Source: Geminicoccaceae bacterium (GTDB lineage: Bacteria; Pseudomonadota; Alphaproteobacteria; Geminicoccales; Geminicoccaceae). From it: 64,000 nt of DNA. Below the pieces are notes generated by a model. The model was not told the origin of the DNA. It made no database searches and saw nothing but the letters and a program-made list of their open reading frames with translations. This document shows, in pieces, positions 24,630 through 34,349 of the stretch. The stretch lies in NCBI GenBank assembly GCA_028285265.1, contig JANQPX010000006.1, positions 1 through 64,000 of the forward strand, read 5' to 3'. How positions within the stretch are numbered: the stretch's first letter is position 1; every line of letters begins with the position of its first letter. Both the position numbers and the translations under genes were made by a program.

Positions 24630-27619
24630 TAGGCTGGCGGTTGATGAGGATCGTCCCTGATCCCTCGATCGTCTGTCGTGACGGTCAAATCGACGATCCA
24701 AAGCAGAAGATCGAGGCCGCCAGTCAGGTCGGCTGACGCCTCGCCATCCGCCTCCGACGAGACCGACAATTTGCCGGTTTCTATTGTAAAAATTCCGCGG
24801 TTTATCGCTGCTGTGGCATCAATACCATTGAACGGCAGTGTCAGTGAGCGGTCGATTGGGCTGCCCTCGTCCGCGCTACGATCGAAGAGTGACCGTTTGA
24901 GCGCAGGTATACCAACGCCCCTAAGCTCACCTGGTCCGAGCTCCGCCTCGATGGTTCCAGATAGGCTGGCTATGAGATCATAAGCAGTAAAGCCGACAGA
25001 GCTCGCTTCGAACCGGAGATCGAGAGGACCGTCTAAGCCACTCTTGGCACCGATCCATTCGGCAAATTCAGCAGAACTGACCTGGTCAAGTGAAATCGCG
25101 ACGGCGAGAAATGGCTGTTCCCTACGCCGTTCCAATGTCATCTCAGCCTGTAAGCGCCCATTCCATGGACGAGCATCGACTCGTTTGATGTAGAGAAGGC
25201 CATCCTTTAAAGCTGCTTCGACGGCCAGGCTGTCTCCAACGATTCCGCCTTTGCTGCTGAGCGAGAGTGTCCCTTCGGTTGACTCAAGCCACGCAGAACG
25301 AAGACCGATGTCGGGAAGGCGGCCGAGCCAGCGTGCCGGAGTCCAGTCATTCGTTAGCTTGAGCCCCATCAAGATCAGAAAGGGTGCGAGACTGTCCTTT
25401 TGTGGAACACCGACGCTGAGTTTTGCATCGAACGGACTTTTAAACGGAGCATCCTCAAATGATAGGCTGCCCGTGAAGGTCGTCGGCCCGAGTGTCCAAC
25501 TACCGGACGCAACCCAAGGCGTACCAGCAGCATGTCGAATACGGCCAGCCAGCTCGAGTGGTCCATCTGCATCGCCGTCCGGAATCACTGGGGCCAGGCC
25601 GAATTGACGAGCAAGGGCTTGATTGTCGGGGTGGCTTGCCTCCGCTGCAAGGTTATACCACAACCGATCATCGAGCCATCCGGCCTCAGCTTCGACGTGT
25701 GCGTTGCCACCATCATAGATCGCGTCGAACTCGGCCTCGAAAAGATCTAGACTTCCTTTGATCGCACCGGAAAATTCGACCGGACGCAACCGACTGGCAT
25801 TGATCGGCAGGTCGACATCGATATGACGAAGCGTACGGAACGGTTGCTGGCTGCTGATCTGTGTTTGAAGGTCGGCCGATCGGTCGTCGATATCTATCGT
25901 GCCTGCCAAGGACAGTGTTGTGTCGCCGACCGTATTTATCTGGATTTCATCGACGAAAATCTGTCCATTTTCAGCACGCGAACGAAGCGTTCCATTCTCA
26001 AGATAGAAGCCTTGCCAAATGAGTCGTTTGAAGCGCAGGTTCGCATCTACGTCGACCGCTGACAGATGTCGACTCAATGCCGCCAGCACCTGCCTCGGGG
26101 TATAGGCTGACAAGTAGAGATCGACATTGGGTCGATCGAATTCGACGTCGAGGTTCAGGCGTTGGCGTTCGCTGAAGCGCAGATTCGCCCGACCCACCGC
26201 ACTGGACGAGTCGAGGCTCAGTTCCGTGTTGGTCAGAGCGACTTCGACACTCGAGACGTTCAGATCGCCAGTGAGGCTAAAGTTTCTCCATCCTTCGGTC
26301 GAATCATGGTCTTTCATGAGACCAATCCAATTGAGGCTACTTTTCAGGTTGTCGCCGACTGCGGCCAGTTTTCCCCGAAGCTGTGATCCAATCTCCGCCG
26401 GATAGAGCCCCCCCTCAAAACGAATATCAATAAGGCCTGGAAGCTGCGTTTTCGCCTCTTCGACCGTCGTTACGCCATCTCTGCTTGTGTGGAGCTTGAG
26501 ACTGGCTTGTCGTGCCGAGCCGTTGCGGTATGCGACTTCGCGCAGGCGAATGTCGATTTCGCCTGGCGGAACCTCCAGCTTTGATAGGACATCAAGAGGC
26601 AAGAAATCGACAAGGCCCGTCTCTTCAGCCAGACGCAGTGTCGGAAGCTCGAGGGAGAGATTTAGCCGATGTTGCGGATGGAGCTGCAGGTCAATGGCGC
26701 CCTTTCCAATCTTCTCGGCAAGGCGTAACTGCATATCGTTGGCCCGGACTCCCTCACGATCGGCCTCGATTTGTCCCTCTATCGCAAAGGGTTGGGCCTC
26801 CTTAAGAAACCGAAAAGTCGAGGGATAGCCGGTTGCAGCCGCTAACGCCGCGAGGCCATGCTGTAAGTCAGGGCCGCCCAACGACATGCGTCCACGAAGG
26901 TTGGGTACGTCGTCAACCAGCGACAGCCGACCACCGAAGCGAAGCGACGTTTGTTCCTCTTGTCCGTTTTGTGCCTCGACAAGAAGCTTGGCAGCGCGTG
27001 CACCATTGGCATCTGGTCGACCGAATTCGGAGCTTATCGTGAAACTATGTCGTTTGGTCTTGAAGAGCCCGACTGCCTCGACCGAATTCGCTGGCTTGTC
27101 GATTCGGATATCGAGCGACAGGTCACGTATGCTCGAGGATTGGCTTCGAGCTTCATTGTCGATGCTAATCCTGCCATTGGCGATACTGATGCCCTCCAGG
27201 TCGAGCTTCGACAATGGAGCGGCCCAATCGCGCCACCGAGGTGGCCATGACGTCAGCCTTTGCCAGCTACCACCGGTCAGACTGAGCGTCGGGCGTTTCA
27301 GATAGAGTGTCTTGACGACTGGTTTGCCAACGAGAAGAGGGCCTATTTTAAAGGAAACATTGGCTTGATTGGCAACGAGGCCGAAGTTCAGCGTCTCGCT
27401 GTCGTGGTTTGCGACCGTGACATCCTTCGCCATCAACATCGGCTGCGGGAGAAGTGTCACCTCGATCGGGCCGCTGATGGTTACGTCATGCCCAGAGTGT
27501 TTGGACGCCGCGACCTCCAGGTCTTGCCGGTATGTGTTCCAATCCATCATGCGTGGGAACATCGCCAAACCGACGGTGGCGAAGACCAGCAAGAAGGCAG
27601 CCAAAATCCAGATTCGCAA
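24575..27619 (-). CDS. AsmA family protein
   Basis: The 1014-residue protein begins with one hydrophobic segment (residues 3-21, signal anchor) followed by the AsmA N-terminal domain (SGPIEVTLLPQPMLMAKDVTVAN). A long beta-strand-rich middle and an AsmA_2-like C-terminal part (LDLRFEASSVGF, GELRGVGIP) complete it. AsmA-like proteins bridge inner and outer membranes as repeating-groove lipid conduits and affect outer-membrane assembly. Length is typical of alphaproteobacterial members. It converges with DUF952 and overlaps it by 55 bp; upstream it is divergent from the RadC-family gene across an AT-rich spacer. Confidence 0.85.
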   Translation of the reverse strand: MRIWILAAFLLVFATVGLAMFPRMMDWNTYRQDLEVAASKHSGHDVTISGPIEVTLLPQPMLMAKDVTVANHDSETLNFGLVANQANVSFKIGPLLVGKPVVKTLYLKRPTLSLTGGSWQRLTSWPPRWRDWAAPLSKLDLEGISIANGRISIDNEARSQSSSIRDLSLDIRIDKPANSVEAVGLFKTKRHSFTISSEFGRPDANGARAAKLLVEAQNGQEEQTSLRFGGRLSLVDDVPNLRGRMSLGGPDLQHGLAALAAATGYPSTFRFLKEAQPFAIEGQIEADREGVRANDMQLRLAEKIGKGAIDLQLHPQHRLNLSLELPTLRLAEETGLVDFLPLDVLSKLEVPPGEIDIRLREVAYRNGSARQASLKLHTSRDGVTTVEEAKTQLPGLIDIRFEGGLYPAEIGSQLRGKLAAVGDNLKSSLNWIGLMKDHDSTEGWRNFSLTGDLNVSSVEVALTNTELSLDSSSAVGRANLRFSERQRLNLDVEFDRPNVDLYLSAYTPRQVLAALSRHLSAVDVDANLRFKRLIWQGFYLENGTLRSRAENGQIFVDEIQINTVGDTTLSLAGTIDIDDRSADLQTQISSQQPFRTLRHIDVDLPINASRLRPVEFSGAIKGSLDLFEAEFDAIYDGGNAHVEAEAGWLDDRLWYNLAAEASHPDNQALARQFGLAPVIPDGDADGPLELAGRIRHAAGTPWVASGSWTLGPTTFTGSLSFEDAPFKSPFDAKLSVGVPQKDSLAPFLILMGLKLTNDWTPARWLGRLPDIGLRSAWLESTEGTLSLSSKGGIVGDSLAVEAALKDGLLYIKRVDARPWNGRLQAEMTLERRREQPFLAVAISLDQVSSAEFAEWIGAKSGLDGPLDLRFEASSVGFTAYDLIASLSGTIEAELGPGELRGVGIPALKRSLFDRSADEGSPIDRSLTLPFNGIDATAAINRGIFTIETGKLSVSSEADGEASADLTGGLDLLLWIVDLTVTTDDRGIRDDPHQPPAYHVIGPPNRPFGMIKDGN

Positions 27620-27883
27620 AGGGGGTTCCGTTGCAAATTGCGGGAAGTACCAAAGTGTTCTCAGCTATAAGGGGGGACAATGGCAGGAGCAACTCATCGG
27701 AGGCGAAATCTTTTCCTGTTTCACACCCTTTGCGCGGAAAATTTTGCGGTCATCCCTCTTTTCCCGCCCGGAAGGGGCTGTCTTAAAGAAGCATCTGGAT
27801 TTTTTTCCTCGATAATATTAACTTGAAGTTGAAGATCTAGCGGATCAATTCTCCAGAAAACAGTGTTTGAGAAGACTATCATC

Positions 27884-28888
27884 ATGCATTTTGCCAACGG
27901 ACATTCATCGGTCACCTCCGAGGATGATCTCGACGGGAGCGTCGGTGTCTCAGGGGAATTGGCCCATCCGGCAGACCGGCTGGCCTGTCTTGGCTTAGAG
28001 GTAGTTTACCGCGAGGGACAAGATGGCTCGCCAGCTTACATCATCCGAGGCAACACCTACCCATTGAATGATTGCCTCGAGGCAGCAGGAGGGAGGTGGG
28101 ATCAAGAGCAGGAGGCCTGGATATTCGGCGGTGAACAGCCACTGCAGCGGCTCCTCGCACAAATCGAGGCTGCCGAGGTTGTAGCCAAAGGGCCAGGTCT
28201 AAACGATGCAACCAGCACATTTTCAGGCTTTGCCAAGCGGGACCCTTTGCTCGTCCGTCTTCTCGAAGTCGGACCTCATGTCATTAGCGATGAAGAGCTA
28301 TTGGAGATCATCCTGGGGCCTGTAGAGGAGCCGGTAAAAGCGAAGGAGTTGAGTTGCGATCTGCTGGACCAATTTGGCAGCCTAGGTGCGGTCTTTGCCG
28401 CCGATAAAGGACGCCTCGCATCCCAGCCTGGGCTTCATGATCGCCTCGTGGCGAGGCTCAAAGCCGTGCAACTAACGCTCGAGCGGATTGTCCATCAATC
28501 CATTAAAGAAAACCCGGTTATTGGATCCTGGACATCGCTGACAGATTTCCTGAAGGTGACACTTCGACACAAAGCCACCGAACACCTCCTAATCCTCTAC
28601 CTTGACCGCAAGAATCGTTTGATAAGGGATGAGGTGCAACAGCAAGGCACAGTTGATCACACGCCGCTATATCCGCGTGAGATCGTAAAACGTGCGCTTG
28701 AGCTGGCGGCCTCGGCAATCATTTTAGTGCACAATCATCCAAGTGGTGATCCGACACCTTCCAAAGCCGATATCGACATGACCAAACAAGTTATTCGAGC
28801 TCTCGATTCGGTCGATATTACTGTTCATGATCATGTCATAGTGGGGCGGAACGAATTCTTGAGCTTCAGGGCTAAAGGGTTGATATAG
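27884..28888 (+). CDS. radC: RadC-family JAB/MPN protein with N-terminal GGRW-type extension
   Basis: Start chosen at ATG 27884 with GAGAAG nine bases upstream; a GTG at 27863 is possible. Of 334 residues, the last 225 or so are a RadC protein: helix-hairpin-helix-like part (LLVRLLEVGPHVISDEELLEIIL) and the JAMM metal site HNHPSGDPTPS..D. The first 90 residues hold an extra domain with the pattern RGNTYPLNDCLEAAGGRW...WIF, a motif seen attached to plasmid and phage nucleic-acid proteins. RadC's molecular function is unsettled; the JAB fold suggests a metallopeptidase or nuclease-like role. The gene is preceded by about 240 bp of AT-rich spacer. Confidence 0.82.
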   Translation: MHFANGHSSVTSEDDLDGSVGVSGELAHPADRLACLGLEVVYREGQDGSPAYIIRGNTYPLNDCLEAAGGRWDQEQEAWIFGGEQPLQRLLAQIEAAEVVAKGPGLNDATSTFSGFAKRDPLLVRLLEVGPHVISDEELLEIILGPVEEPVKAKELSCDLLDQFGSLGAVFAADKGRLASQPGLHDRLVARLKAVQLTLERIVHQSIKENPVIGSWTSLTDFLKVTLRHKATEHLLILYLDRKNRLIRDEVQQQGTVDHTPLYPREIVKRALELAASAIILVHNHPSGDPTPSKADIDMTKQVIRALDSVDITVHDHVIVGRNEFLSFRAKGLI

Positions 28889-28943
28889 CCTCGATTCAAG
28901 TCTGATGATTTGAAGTAAGTAACTGTGCTGGATAGATTTGCAC

Positions 28944-29699
28944 CTAGTCCGTCGAAACCAATCGATGCATGAAGACCGGATTGTCATCGGCGGGCGTGAT
29001 CGCCACAGCACTTGGCGGAATCGCCTTTGGTGAGCTGGCCATCAACAATCCGCCTGCCGTAAGATGGGAAAAACGGGCATCTTCGTTAACGGAGTAATAG
29101 GGCTGATATTGGGTGACACGTTCCTGCGGAAGAACGGCCTGAAATAAGTTGTCGAGGATAAAAACTTGCTCCTCGATATTGACGGCAAGCACAGCATGCG
29201 CGGCATCTCTTAGGACATCTTTGACGATAACGAGCCGAAGTTGCTCAGCATCGAAGCCCAATTGGCGCAGGCTGACATACTTCAAGATGGCGTAATCTTC
29301 ACAATCCCCCGAGTGTTGCAGAAAGTTCAACGGCGATGCCCAATGATCGATTCTCAGATAGTTTTGCTCGTCCGTCCGCGATGGCCAACGGTTTGCGAAC
29401 CGGTTAACGGCACGTAGCTGCGATATCGGATCATCGTCGAGCTTGCTTTTGATCATGGATTGCCAGGCGAGAAGGGCTCGTGATGGACAAGGCGTAGTCG
29501 GATCGGCACATGCCTCATATTGGGCCTGCTCCGTCCTGATCTCGTCGATCACGCGCTGCCATTGAGGCAGCGCATCAAGAGATTCGCCGCGAAACTCATG
29601 CGTATCGAATAAGGGAGGAAAGCCGGCTGAATAGCTAACCGTCGGCATGCAGGACAGCAACACACCGAGAAGCGCGAGCTTGAGCCCGTTCATGATCAT
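28944..29699 (-). CDS. Transglutaminase-like cysteine peptidase, LapG/BTLCP type, exported
   Basis: The 251-residue protein starts with a signal peptide (hydrophobic residues 5-24, cleavage likely after SYSA). The catalytic triad of bacterial transglutaminase-like cysteine peptidases is present: C133 in GDCEDYA, H168 in DAAHAVLAV and D183 in ILDN. Spacing is close to that of LapG, the periplasmic protease that cuts large RTX adhesins off the cell surface when the LapD c-di-GMP receptor lets it. No lapD-like gene is in the window, so control is unknown. The gene converges with the RadC-family gene (55-bp gap). Confidence 0.84.
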   Translation of the reverse strand: MIMNGLKLALLGVLLSCMPTVSYSAGFPPLFDTHEFRGESLDALPQWQRVIDEIRTEQAQYEACADPTTPCPSRALLAWQSMIKSKLDDDPISQLRAVNRFANRWPSRTDEQNYLRIDHWASPLNFLQHSGDCEDYAILKYVSLRQLGFDAEQLRLVIVKDVLRDAAHAVLAVNIEEQVFILDNLFQAVLPQERVTQYQPYYSVNEDARFSHLTAGGLLMASSPKAIPPSAVAITPADDNPVFMHRLVSTD

Positions 29700-30118
29700 G
29701 GCGTTTGTCCACCCGACTGGTTAACTTAACAAAGAGAATAAAGGAGACCCGTTAACAAATCGTTTGGGAGAGTGAGTCACATTTTCAATCGGTCTTGTTA
29801 TCCCCATGACCCGGAACGGGCTAGACAACTCGCCGGCGCAAGTTTCAGAAAAGGTCAGCTTTTGCTGACGATGTCGTCAAAGGCGCGGCCCCTGGGCCGA
29901 TGTTCAGGGTTAGATAAGATTTGTGATCTACGGCGGCGTTTGACGACCTGTGACGTCGATCTCATGCCACGGGGCGTCAAAGCACATTTGTTTTCCACTT
30001 TCCGATAGAGTGTTTTTTTGCTGGAGCCTTCGGTAAGCCGCCATTAAAAGATGCGCAGATACGATGAGCGCAGCCTTCGAACCTGTGTCATTTCACCCTT
30101 GTTGAAGGATTGTAGGCC
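29700..30118. other. 419-bp intergenic region between divergent genes
   Basis: No protein-coding frame here has motif or codon support. Near the peptidase gene are GGTTAAC and CGTTAAC repeats, and a small perfect hairpin (GTCAGC-TTTT-GCTGAC) lies at 29854-29869 without a T-run, so it is not a terminator. The region must hold promoters for the peptidase and the epimerase. Confidence 0.4.
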
Positions 30119-31126
30119 ATGAAAGTTCTCGTTACGGGCACCGCTGGTTTTATCGGGGCTAGCGTTGCCAGTCGTCTTTTAGAACGCGGTGACGAGGTTC
30201 TCGGTATTGACAATCTCAACGACTACTATGACGTCAATCTTAAACGCGCTCGCCTCGAGCGACTTCTTGCTTATGACAAGTTTACGGATTTGAGGCGCGA
30301 CCTTCAGGACCGGGATGCGATCGAGGAGGCGTTTAGGACATTTGAGCCTCATCGCGTTATCAATCTCGCTGCCCAGGCCGGCGTTCGGTATTCCCTCGAA
30401 AATCCAAGATCCTACACCGAGAGTAACGTTTCCGGGTTCATCAATGTTCTCGAGGGTTGTCGAGCTCATCGCGTAGAGCATCTGGTCTACGCGTCGACCA
30501 GCTCCGTTTACGGCGCGAATACGACCATGCCGTTTTCCGTGCACCATAATGTCGATCATCCGCTTTCGCTCTATGCTGCCACCAAGAAAGCGAACGAGCT
30601 GATGGCCCACACCTACAGCAATCTATTTGAGCTACCAACAACCGGCCTCCGATTTTTCACGGTTTACGGCCCTTGGGGACGGCCCGATATGGCGCTTTTC
30701 CAGTTTACAAAAAACATTCTGGAAGGCCGTCCAATCAAGGTCTTCAATCACGGTCGGCACAAGCGCGACTTTACTTATGTCGATGATATTGTTGAGGGAA
30801 TCGTCCGTACGCTTGATAAGGTTGCTGAACCGAACGCCGATTGGTCAAGCGATCATCCCGACAGCGCCACGAGCTTTGCACCCTATCGTCTTTTCAATAT
30901 CGGTAATGGCAATCCGGTGGCTCTCGGGCGGTATATCGAGGTCTTGGAAGAATGCCTTGGCAGGACAGCGGAGCGGGAGCTTTTGCCCATGCAGCCTGGG
31001 GATGTCCCGATAACCAGCGCTGACGTTGCCGACCTAGCTGACTATGTTGGGTTTCGCCCTGAGACGACCGTGGAAACCGGCGTTCGTCACTTTGTCGATT
31101 GGTATCGGGAATTCTATCAGGTTTAG
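30119..31126 (+). CDS. UDP-glucuronate 4-epimerase (extended SDR)
   Basis: The 335-residue protein has the extended short-chain dehydrogenase fold: NAD motif GTAGFIG near the start, the [17 protein letters not shown] stretch characteristic of UDP-glucuronate 4-epimerases, [11 protein letters not shown], the YxxxK site (YAATK) and [14 protein letters not shown]. It would convert UDP-glucuronate to UDP-galacturonate for lipopolysaccharide or capsule. No glycosyltransferase genes are adjacent, so it is not inside an obvious surface polysaccharide cluster. The ATG follows GAAGGATTGTAGGCC. Confidence 0.9.
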   Translation: MKVLVTGTAGFIGASVASRLLERGDEVLGIDNLNDYYDVNLKRARLERLLAYDKFTDLRRDLQDRDAIEEAFRTFEPHRVINLAAQAGVRYSLENPRSYTESNVSGFINVLEGCRAHRVEHLVYASTSSVYGANTTMPFSVHHNVDHPLSLYAATKKANELMAHTYSNLFELPTTGLRFFTVYGPWGRPDMALFQFTKNILEGRPIKVFNHGRHKRDFTYVDDIVEGIVRTLDKVAEPNADWSSDHPDSATSFAPYRLFNIGNGNPVALGRYIEVLEECLGRTAERELLPMQPGDVPITSADVADLADYVGFRPETTVETGVRHFVDWYREFYQV

Positions 31127-31263
31127 ACGGCTTGGGCTTGGCTGTGCTAGCGGCCACCGCGGCCTCTCTCGACACGCCAAAGGAAAGCGTCTCTAATCCC
31201 TCCATCTCGGATGCAGCGTTGAAGGAGCGCTGCCGATATGATTGATGCGGGGAAGGACGGCTT

Positions 31264-32322
31264 ATGGCAAAGCGCTATGCAAATATCTGTGAAACAATTG
31301 GCAGCACCCCAGTCGTTAAGATCAACCGGCTGGCACCGGAGGGAATCAATCTCTACGTTAAAATTGAGGCCTTCAATCCTCTCGGATCAGTAAAAGACCG
31401 TCTTGCGCTTGGCGTCATCGAAGCCGCCGAGGAAGCTGGCGAGCTCAAGCCTGGACAGACTGTTGTTGAGGCGACGAGCGGCAATACCGGGATCGGTCTT
31501 GCGATGGTCTGTGCACAACGTGGTTATCCATTGGTTGTCACGATGGCCGAGAGTTTCAGTGTCGAACGGCGCAAATTGATGCGCTTTTTGGGGGCCAAGG
31601 TTGTCTTGACGCCGGCCAAAGAAAAGGGTTCGGGCATGGTTAAGAAAGCTGTGGAGCTCGCTGAGAAAAACGGCTGGTTCTTGACACGGCAATTCGAGAA
31701 CCCTGCAAACCCTGATATGCATGAGCGGACCACAGCGCGCGAAATCCTGGACGATTTCGACGGTGGTCCCTTGGACTATTGGGTCACAGGTTTTGGCACT
31801 GGCGGTACGTTTCAAGGTGTGGCACGCGTTCTTCGGCGGGAGCGACCAGACACCAAGATCATTCTTTGTGAGCCGGCCGCAGCGCCAATGTTAACCAGTG
31901 GCCAGCCTCAGGATCGCAACCCTGATGGCTCAGCCGTTAGCAGCCATCCAGCCTTCACGCCACATCCCATTCAAGGGTGGAGCCCCGACTTCATTCCCAA
32001 AATCACCGGAGATGCTGTCGAAAAGGGACTGATGGACGAGCTTCTTACCGTCTCGAACGAGGAAGCGATGGCCTGCGCACGGGATCTCGCTACACAGGAG
32101 GGGATCTTTGTTGGTGTTAGCTGTGGTGGGACGTTCGCGGCAGCACTCGCCGTTTGTAAGAAGGCGCCAAAGGGTTCAACCGTGCTGTGCATGCTACCTG
32201 ATACCGGCGAGCGCTACCTCAGCACACCGCTGTTTGGCCATATTGAGGCTGATATGAACGAAGAGGAGCTCGAGCTTTCTCGCTCTACGCCAGGCTATCA
32301 ACTGGCTCCTGCTGCCGATTAG
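31264..32322 (+). CDS. cysK: Cysteine synthase A-like PLP enzyme
   Basis: The 352-residue protein is a fold-type II PLP enzyme with PLP lysine K44 (NPLGSVKDR), substrate loop EATSGNTGIGLA and phosphate loop GFGTGGTFQG. It carries an insertion around residues 215-240 (TSGQPQDRNPDGSAVSSHP) before the HPIQGWSPDF segment that replaces the usual GIGxG motif, and a short acidic C-terminal tail. Such versions are widely annotated as cysteine synthase A in alphaproteobacteria. It is distinct from the copy at 13690 and, being next to housekeeping genes, is the better candidate for main cysteine synthesis. Confidence 0.88.
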   Translation: MAKRYANICETIGSTPVVKINRLAPEGINLYVKIEAFNPLGSVKDRLALGVIEAAEEAGELKPGQTVVEATSGNTGIGLAMVCAQRGYPLVVTMAESFSVERRKLMRFLGAKVVLTPAKEKGSGMVKKAVELAEKNGWFLTRQFENPANPDMHERTTAREILDDFDGGPLDYWVTGFGTGGTFQGVARVLRRERPDTKIILCEPAAAPMLTSGQPQDRNPDGSAVSSHPAFTPHPIQGWSPDFIPKITGDAVEKGLMDELLTVSNEEAMACARDLATQEGIFVGVSCGGTFAAALAVCKKAPKGSTVLCMLPDTGERYLSTPLFGHIEADMNEEELELSRSTPGYQLAPAAD

Positions 32323-32361
32323 GCAGGTCTTGCTATCATCGAGTTGGCGTGGGCACAGGTT

Positions 32362-32763
32362 CTAGTAGTAGTGGTAACCGAAACCCACGCCGAATTCGCA
32401 AGAACCATCAAGAACAACGACGACGAAGGTGCAGAGAAACAGCGAGCCGGTAACGATCAACGCAGCTTCAGCGGCGCGTTGCGCTTGTGGGCTCGGCTCT
32501 TCGTAATGGTATGTATCGTCGTCTTCAGGCGGGCGGTCTCGCCCGGATTCACGGTGAACTGCCGGCACCAAATTTTGCTGAATTGACGAAAGCTCCTGAT
32601 AGCGATTCCCTGCCGTCATGCTGTCAACAGCTTCGGCGTAGCTTTCGACAGAGTGCTGTTGACTGTCAGACAGGCGCCGTTCGATCTGCGGCTGTGTCTG
32701 ACCCGCGCATGCCGACAAGATCGACATCACAAGCATGACAGCAACGACTCTTCGGCCTCGCAT
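32362..32763 (-). CDS. Small predicted lipoprotein of unknown function
   Basis: The 133-residue protein begins RRVVAVMLVMSILSACAG, a lipoprotein signal with lipobox LSAC (Cys at residue 19). A polar, Gln/Ser/Glu-rich middle follows, then a hydrophobic stretch near residues 100-118 and an odd aromatic end GVGFGYHYY. No family is recognised. It converges with the cysteine synthase gene and lies upstream on the strand of nothing obvious. Confidence 0.6.
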   Translation of the reverse strand: MRGRRVVAVMLVMSILSACAGQTQPQIERRLSDSQQHSVESYAEAVDSMTAGNRYQELSSIQQNLVPAVHRESGRDRPPEDDDTYHYEEPSPQAQRAAEAALIVTGSLFLCTFVVVVLDGSCEFGVGFGYHYY

Positions 32764-32904
32764 CGAACTACCGCCCCAAATTGCCCAACCCGGCAGGTCT
32801 GCAGCTTCGAACCCAACGACGATTAAGGGCGACTGCTAGGCCGAGGGTGCTTGAGATCAGATGAACCGAAGCTGAACAAGGCCAGCTGGGCCTATATAAC
32901 GGTG

Positions 32905-34215
32905 TTATCCCCGGTCGTCGATCGGCACGAATTCGCGTTTCTTGGGGCCCGTATAGAGCTGACGCGGACGGCCAATCTTCTGCTCTGGATCCTCAACCAT
33001 CTCATTCCATTGAGCGATCCAACCAACCGTGCGCGCCAGCGCGAAGATCGCTGTGAACATCGATGTTGGGATACCCATCGCTTTCAGGATGATGCCTGAA
33101 TAGAAGTCAACATTCGGGAAAAGCTTGCGCTCGACAAAGTATTCGTCCTCAAGCGCAATCTTTTCCAGCTCCATCGCAATCGGCAGGAGCGGGTCATCTT
33201 CCTTGCCGAGTTCGGCCAGGACTTCATGAGCACTCTCACGAAGTACGGAAGCTCTTGGATCGTAGTTCTTATAGACGCGATGGCCAAAGCCCATCAGACG
33301 GAAGGGATCGTTCTTGTCCTTGGCACGGGCGATCGAGTCGGGAATATTCTTGGTGCTACCGATTTCCGAGAGCATGCTGACGACGGCCTCATTGGCACCA
33401 CCATGTGCCGGACCCCACAGCGATGCGATGCCAGCAGAAATTGCCGCATAAGGGCTGGCACCTGACGAGCCGACCAAGCGAACGGTTGATGTTGACGCGT
33501 TCTGCTCATGATCTGCATGCAAGATGAAAATGCGGTCGAGCGCCTTCGCCAACACCGGGTTGACCTTATACTCCTCGCAAGGCACCGCGAACATCATATG
33601 CAGAAAGTTCTCCGCATAAGAAAGATCGTTGCGCGGATAGGTAAAGGGCTGTCCGACCGAGTATTTGTAGGCCCAAGCAGCGATCGTAGGCACTTTGGCC
33701 ACAAGCCGGTAGCTCGCGATCAAGCGATTATGTGGGTCATTGATGTCGAGATCTTCGTGATAGAATGCTGAAAGCGCACCAACGACCGCGACCATGACCG
33801 CCATTGGATGGGCATCACGCCGAAAACCGCGAAACAGATTATTGATCTGCTCGTGCAACATCGTGTGATAGGTGACGCCGTTCACGAATTTCGCGCGCTC
33901 TGATTCGGTCGGCAACTCGCCGAAAAGAATGAGATAGGCGACTTCGAGAAAGTCACTTTTTGTTGCGAGATCTTCGATGGAGTAGCCACGATGGAGAAGG
34001 ACGCCTTCTTCACCATCGATAAAGGTGATTTTTGATGAACAGCTTGCCGTTGATGTGAAGCCAGGATCATAGGTGAAGCGACCGGTTTGCCCATAGAGCT
34101 TCCGAATGTCGATCACTTCTGGGCCAATACTGCCTTCGAGAACAGGAAACTCGGCATTGGCATTGCCGCCATCCCGATCCGTGAGCGTTACGAGTTTTTC
34201 AGGTTGGTCTGTCAT
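32905..34215 (-). CDS. gltA: Citrate synthase
   Basis: Start set at 34215 (MTDQPEKLV) with a GAGAGA site; the longer frame to 34266 is not family-like. The 436-residue type II citrate synthase has all active-site parts: [10 protein letters not shown] (His), GFGHRVYKN (His) and the NVDFYSG aspartate. It condenses acetyl-CoA with oxaloacetate. The N-terminal TDPGF-like domain expected of the large, NADH-sensitive Gram-negative type is present. It follows gltX by 134 bp on the same strand, the common alphaproteobacterial order. Confidence 0.96.
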   Translation of the reverse strand: MTDQPEKLVTLTDRDGGNANAEFPVLEGSIGPEVIDIRKLYGQTGRFTYDPGFTSTASCSSKITFIDGEEGVLLHRGYSIEDLATKSDFLEVAYLILFGELPTESERAKFVNGVTYHTMLHEQINNLFRGFRRDAHPMAVMVAVVGALSAFYHEDLDINDPHNRLIASYRLVAKVPTIAAWAYKYSVGQPFTYPRNDLSYAENFLHMMFAVPCEEYKVNPVLAKALDRIFILHADHEQNASTSTVRLVGSSGASPYAAISAGIASLWGPAHGGANEAVVSMLSEIGSTKNIPDSIARAKDKNDPFRLMGFGHRVYKNYDPRASVLRESAHEVLAELGKEDDPLLPIAMELEKIALEDEYFVERKLFPNVDFYSGIILKAMGIPTSMFTAIFALARTVGWIAQWNEMVEDPEQKIGRPRQLYTGPKKREFVPIDDRG

Positions 34216-34349
34216 TAAACACTCTCTCTTGGCGTACCGGTCAGGCAACCGGACCGATGCAGGCAAGCATCGATTTGTTGAAAGGCAGATGAACTCTCAC
34301 GGTTGAGAAACCTCTCCAAATGCAACCATAAGGCTTCTAATGCTGGACT

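Noticed and set aside
29854-29869. Hairpin GTCAGC-TTTT-GCTGAC
   Set aside because: No T-run follows and no gene ends there, so it was not called a terminator.
29772-30008. 78-codon frame in the gap before the epimerase gene
   Set aside because: No ribosome-binding site, no motif, and composition unlike its neighbours.
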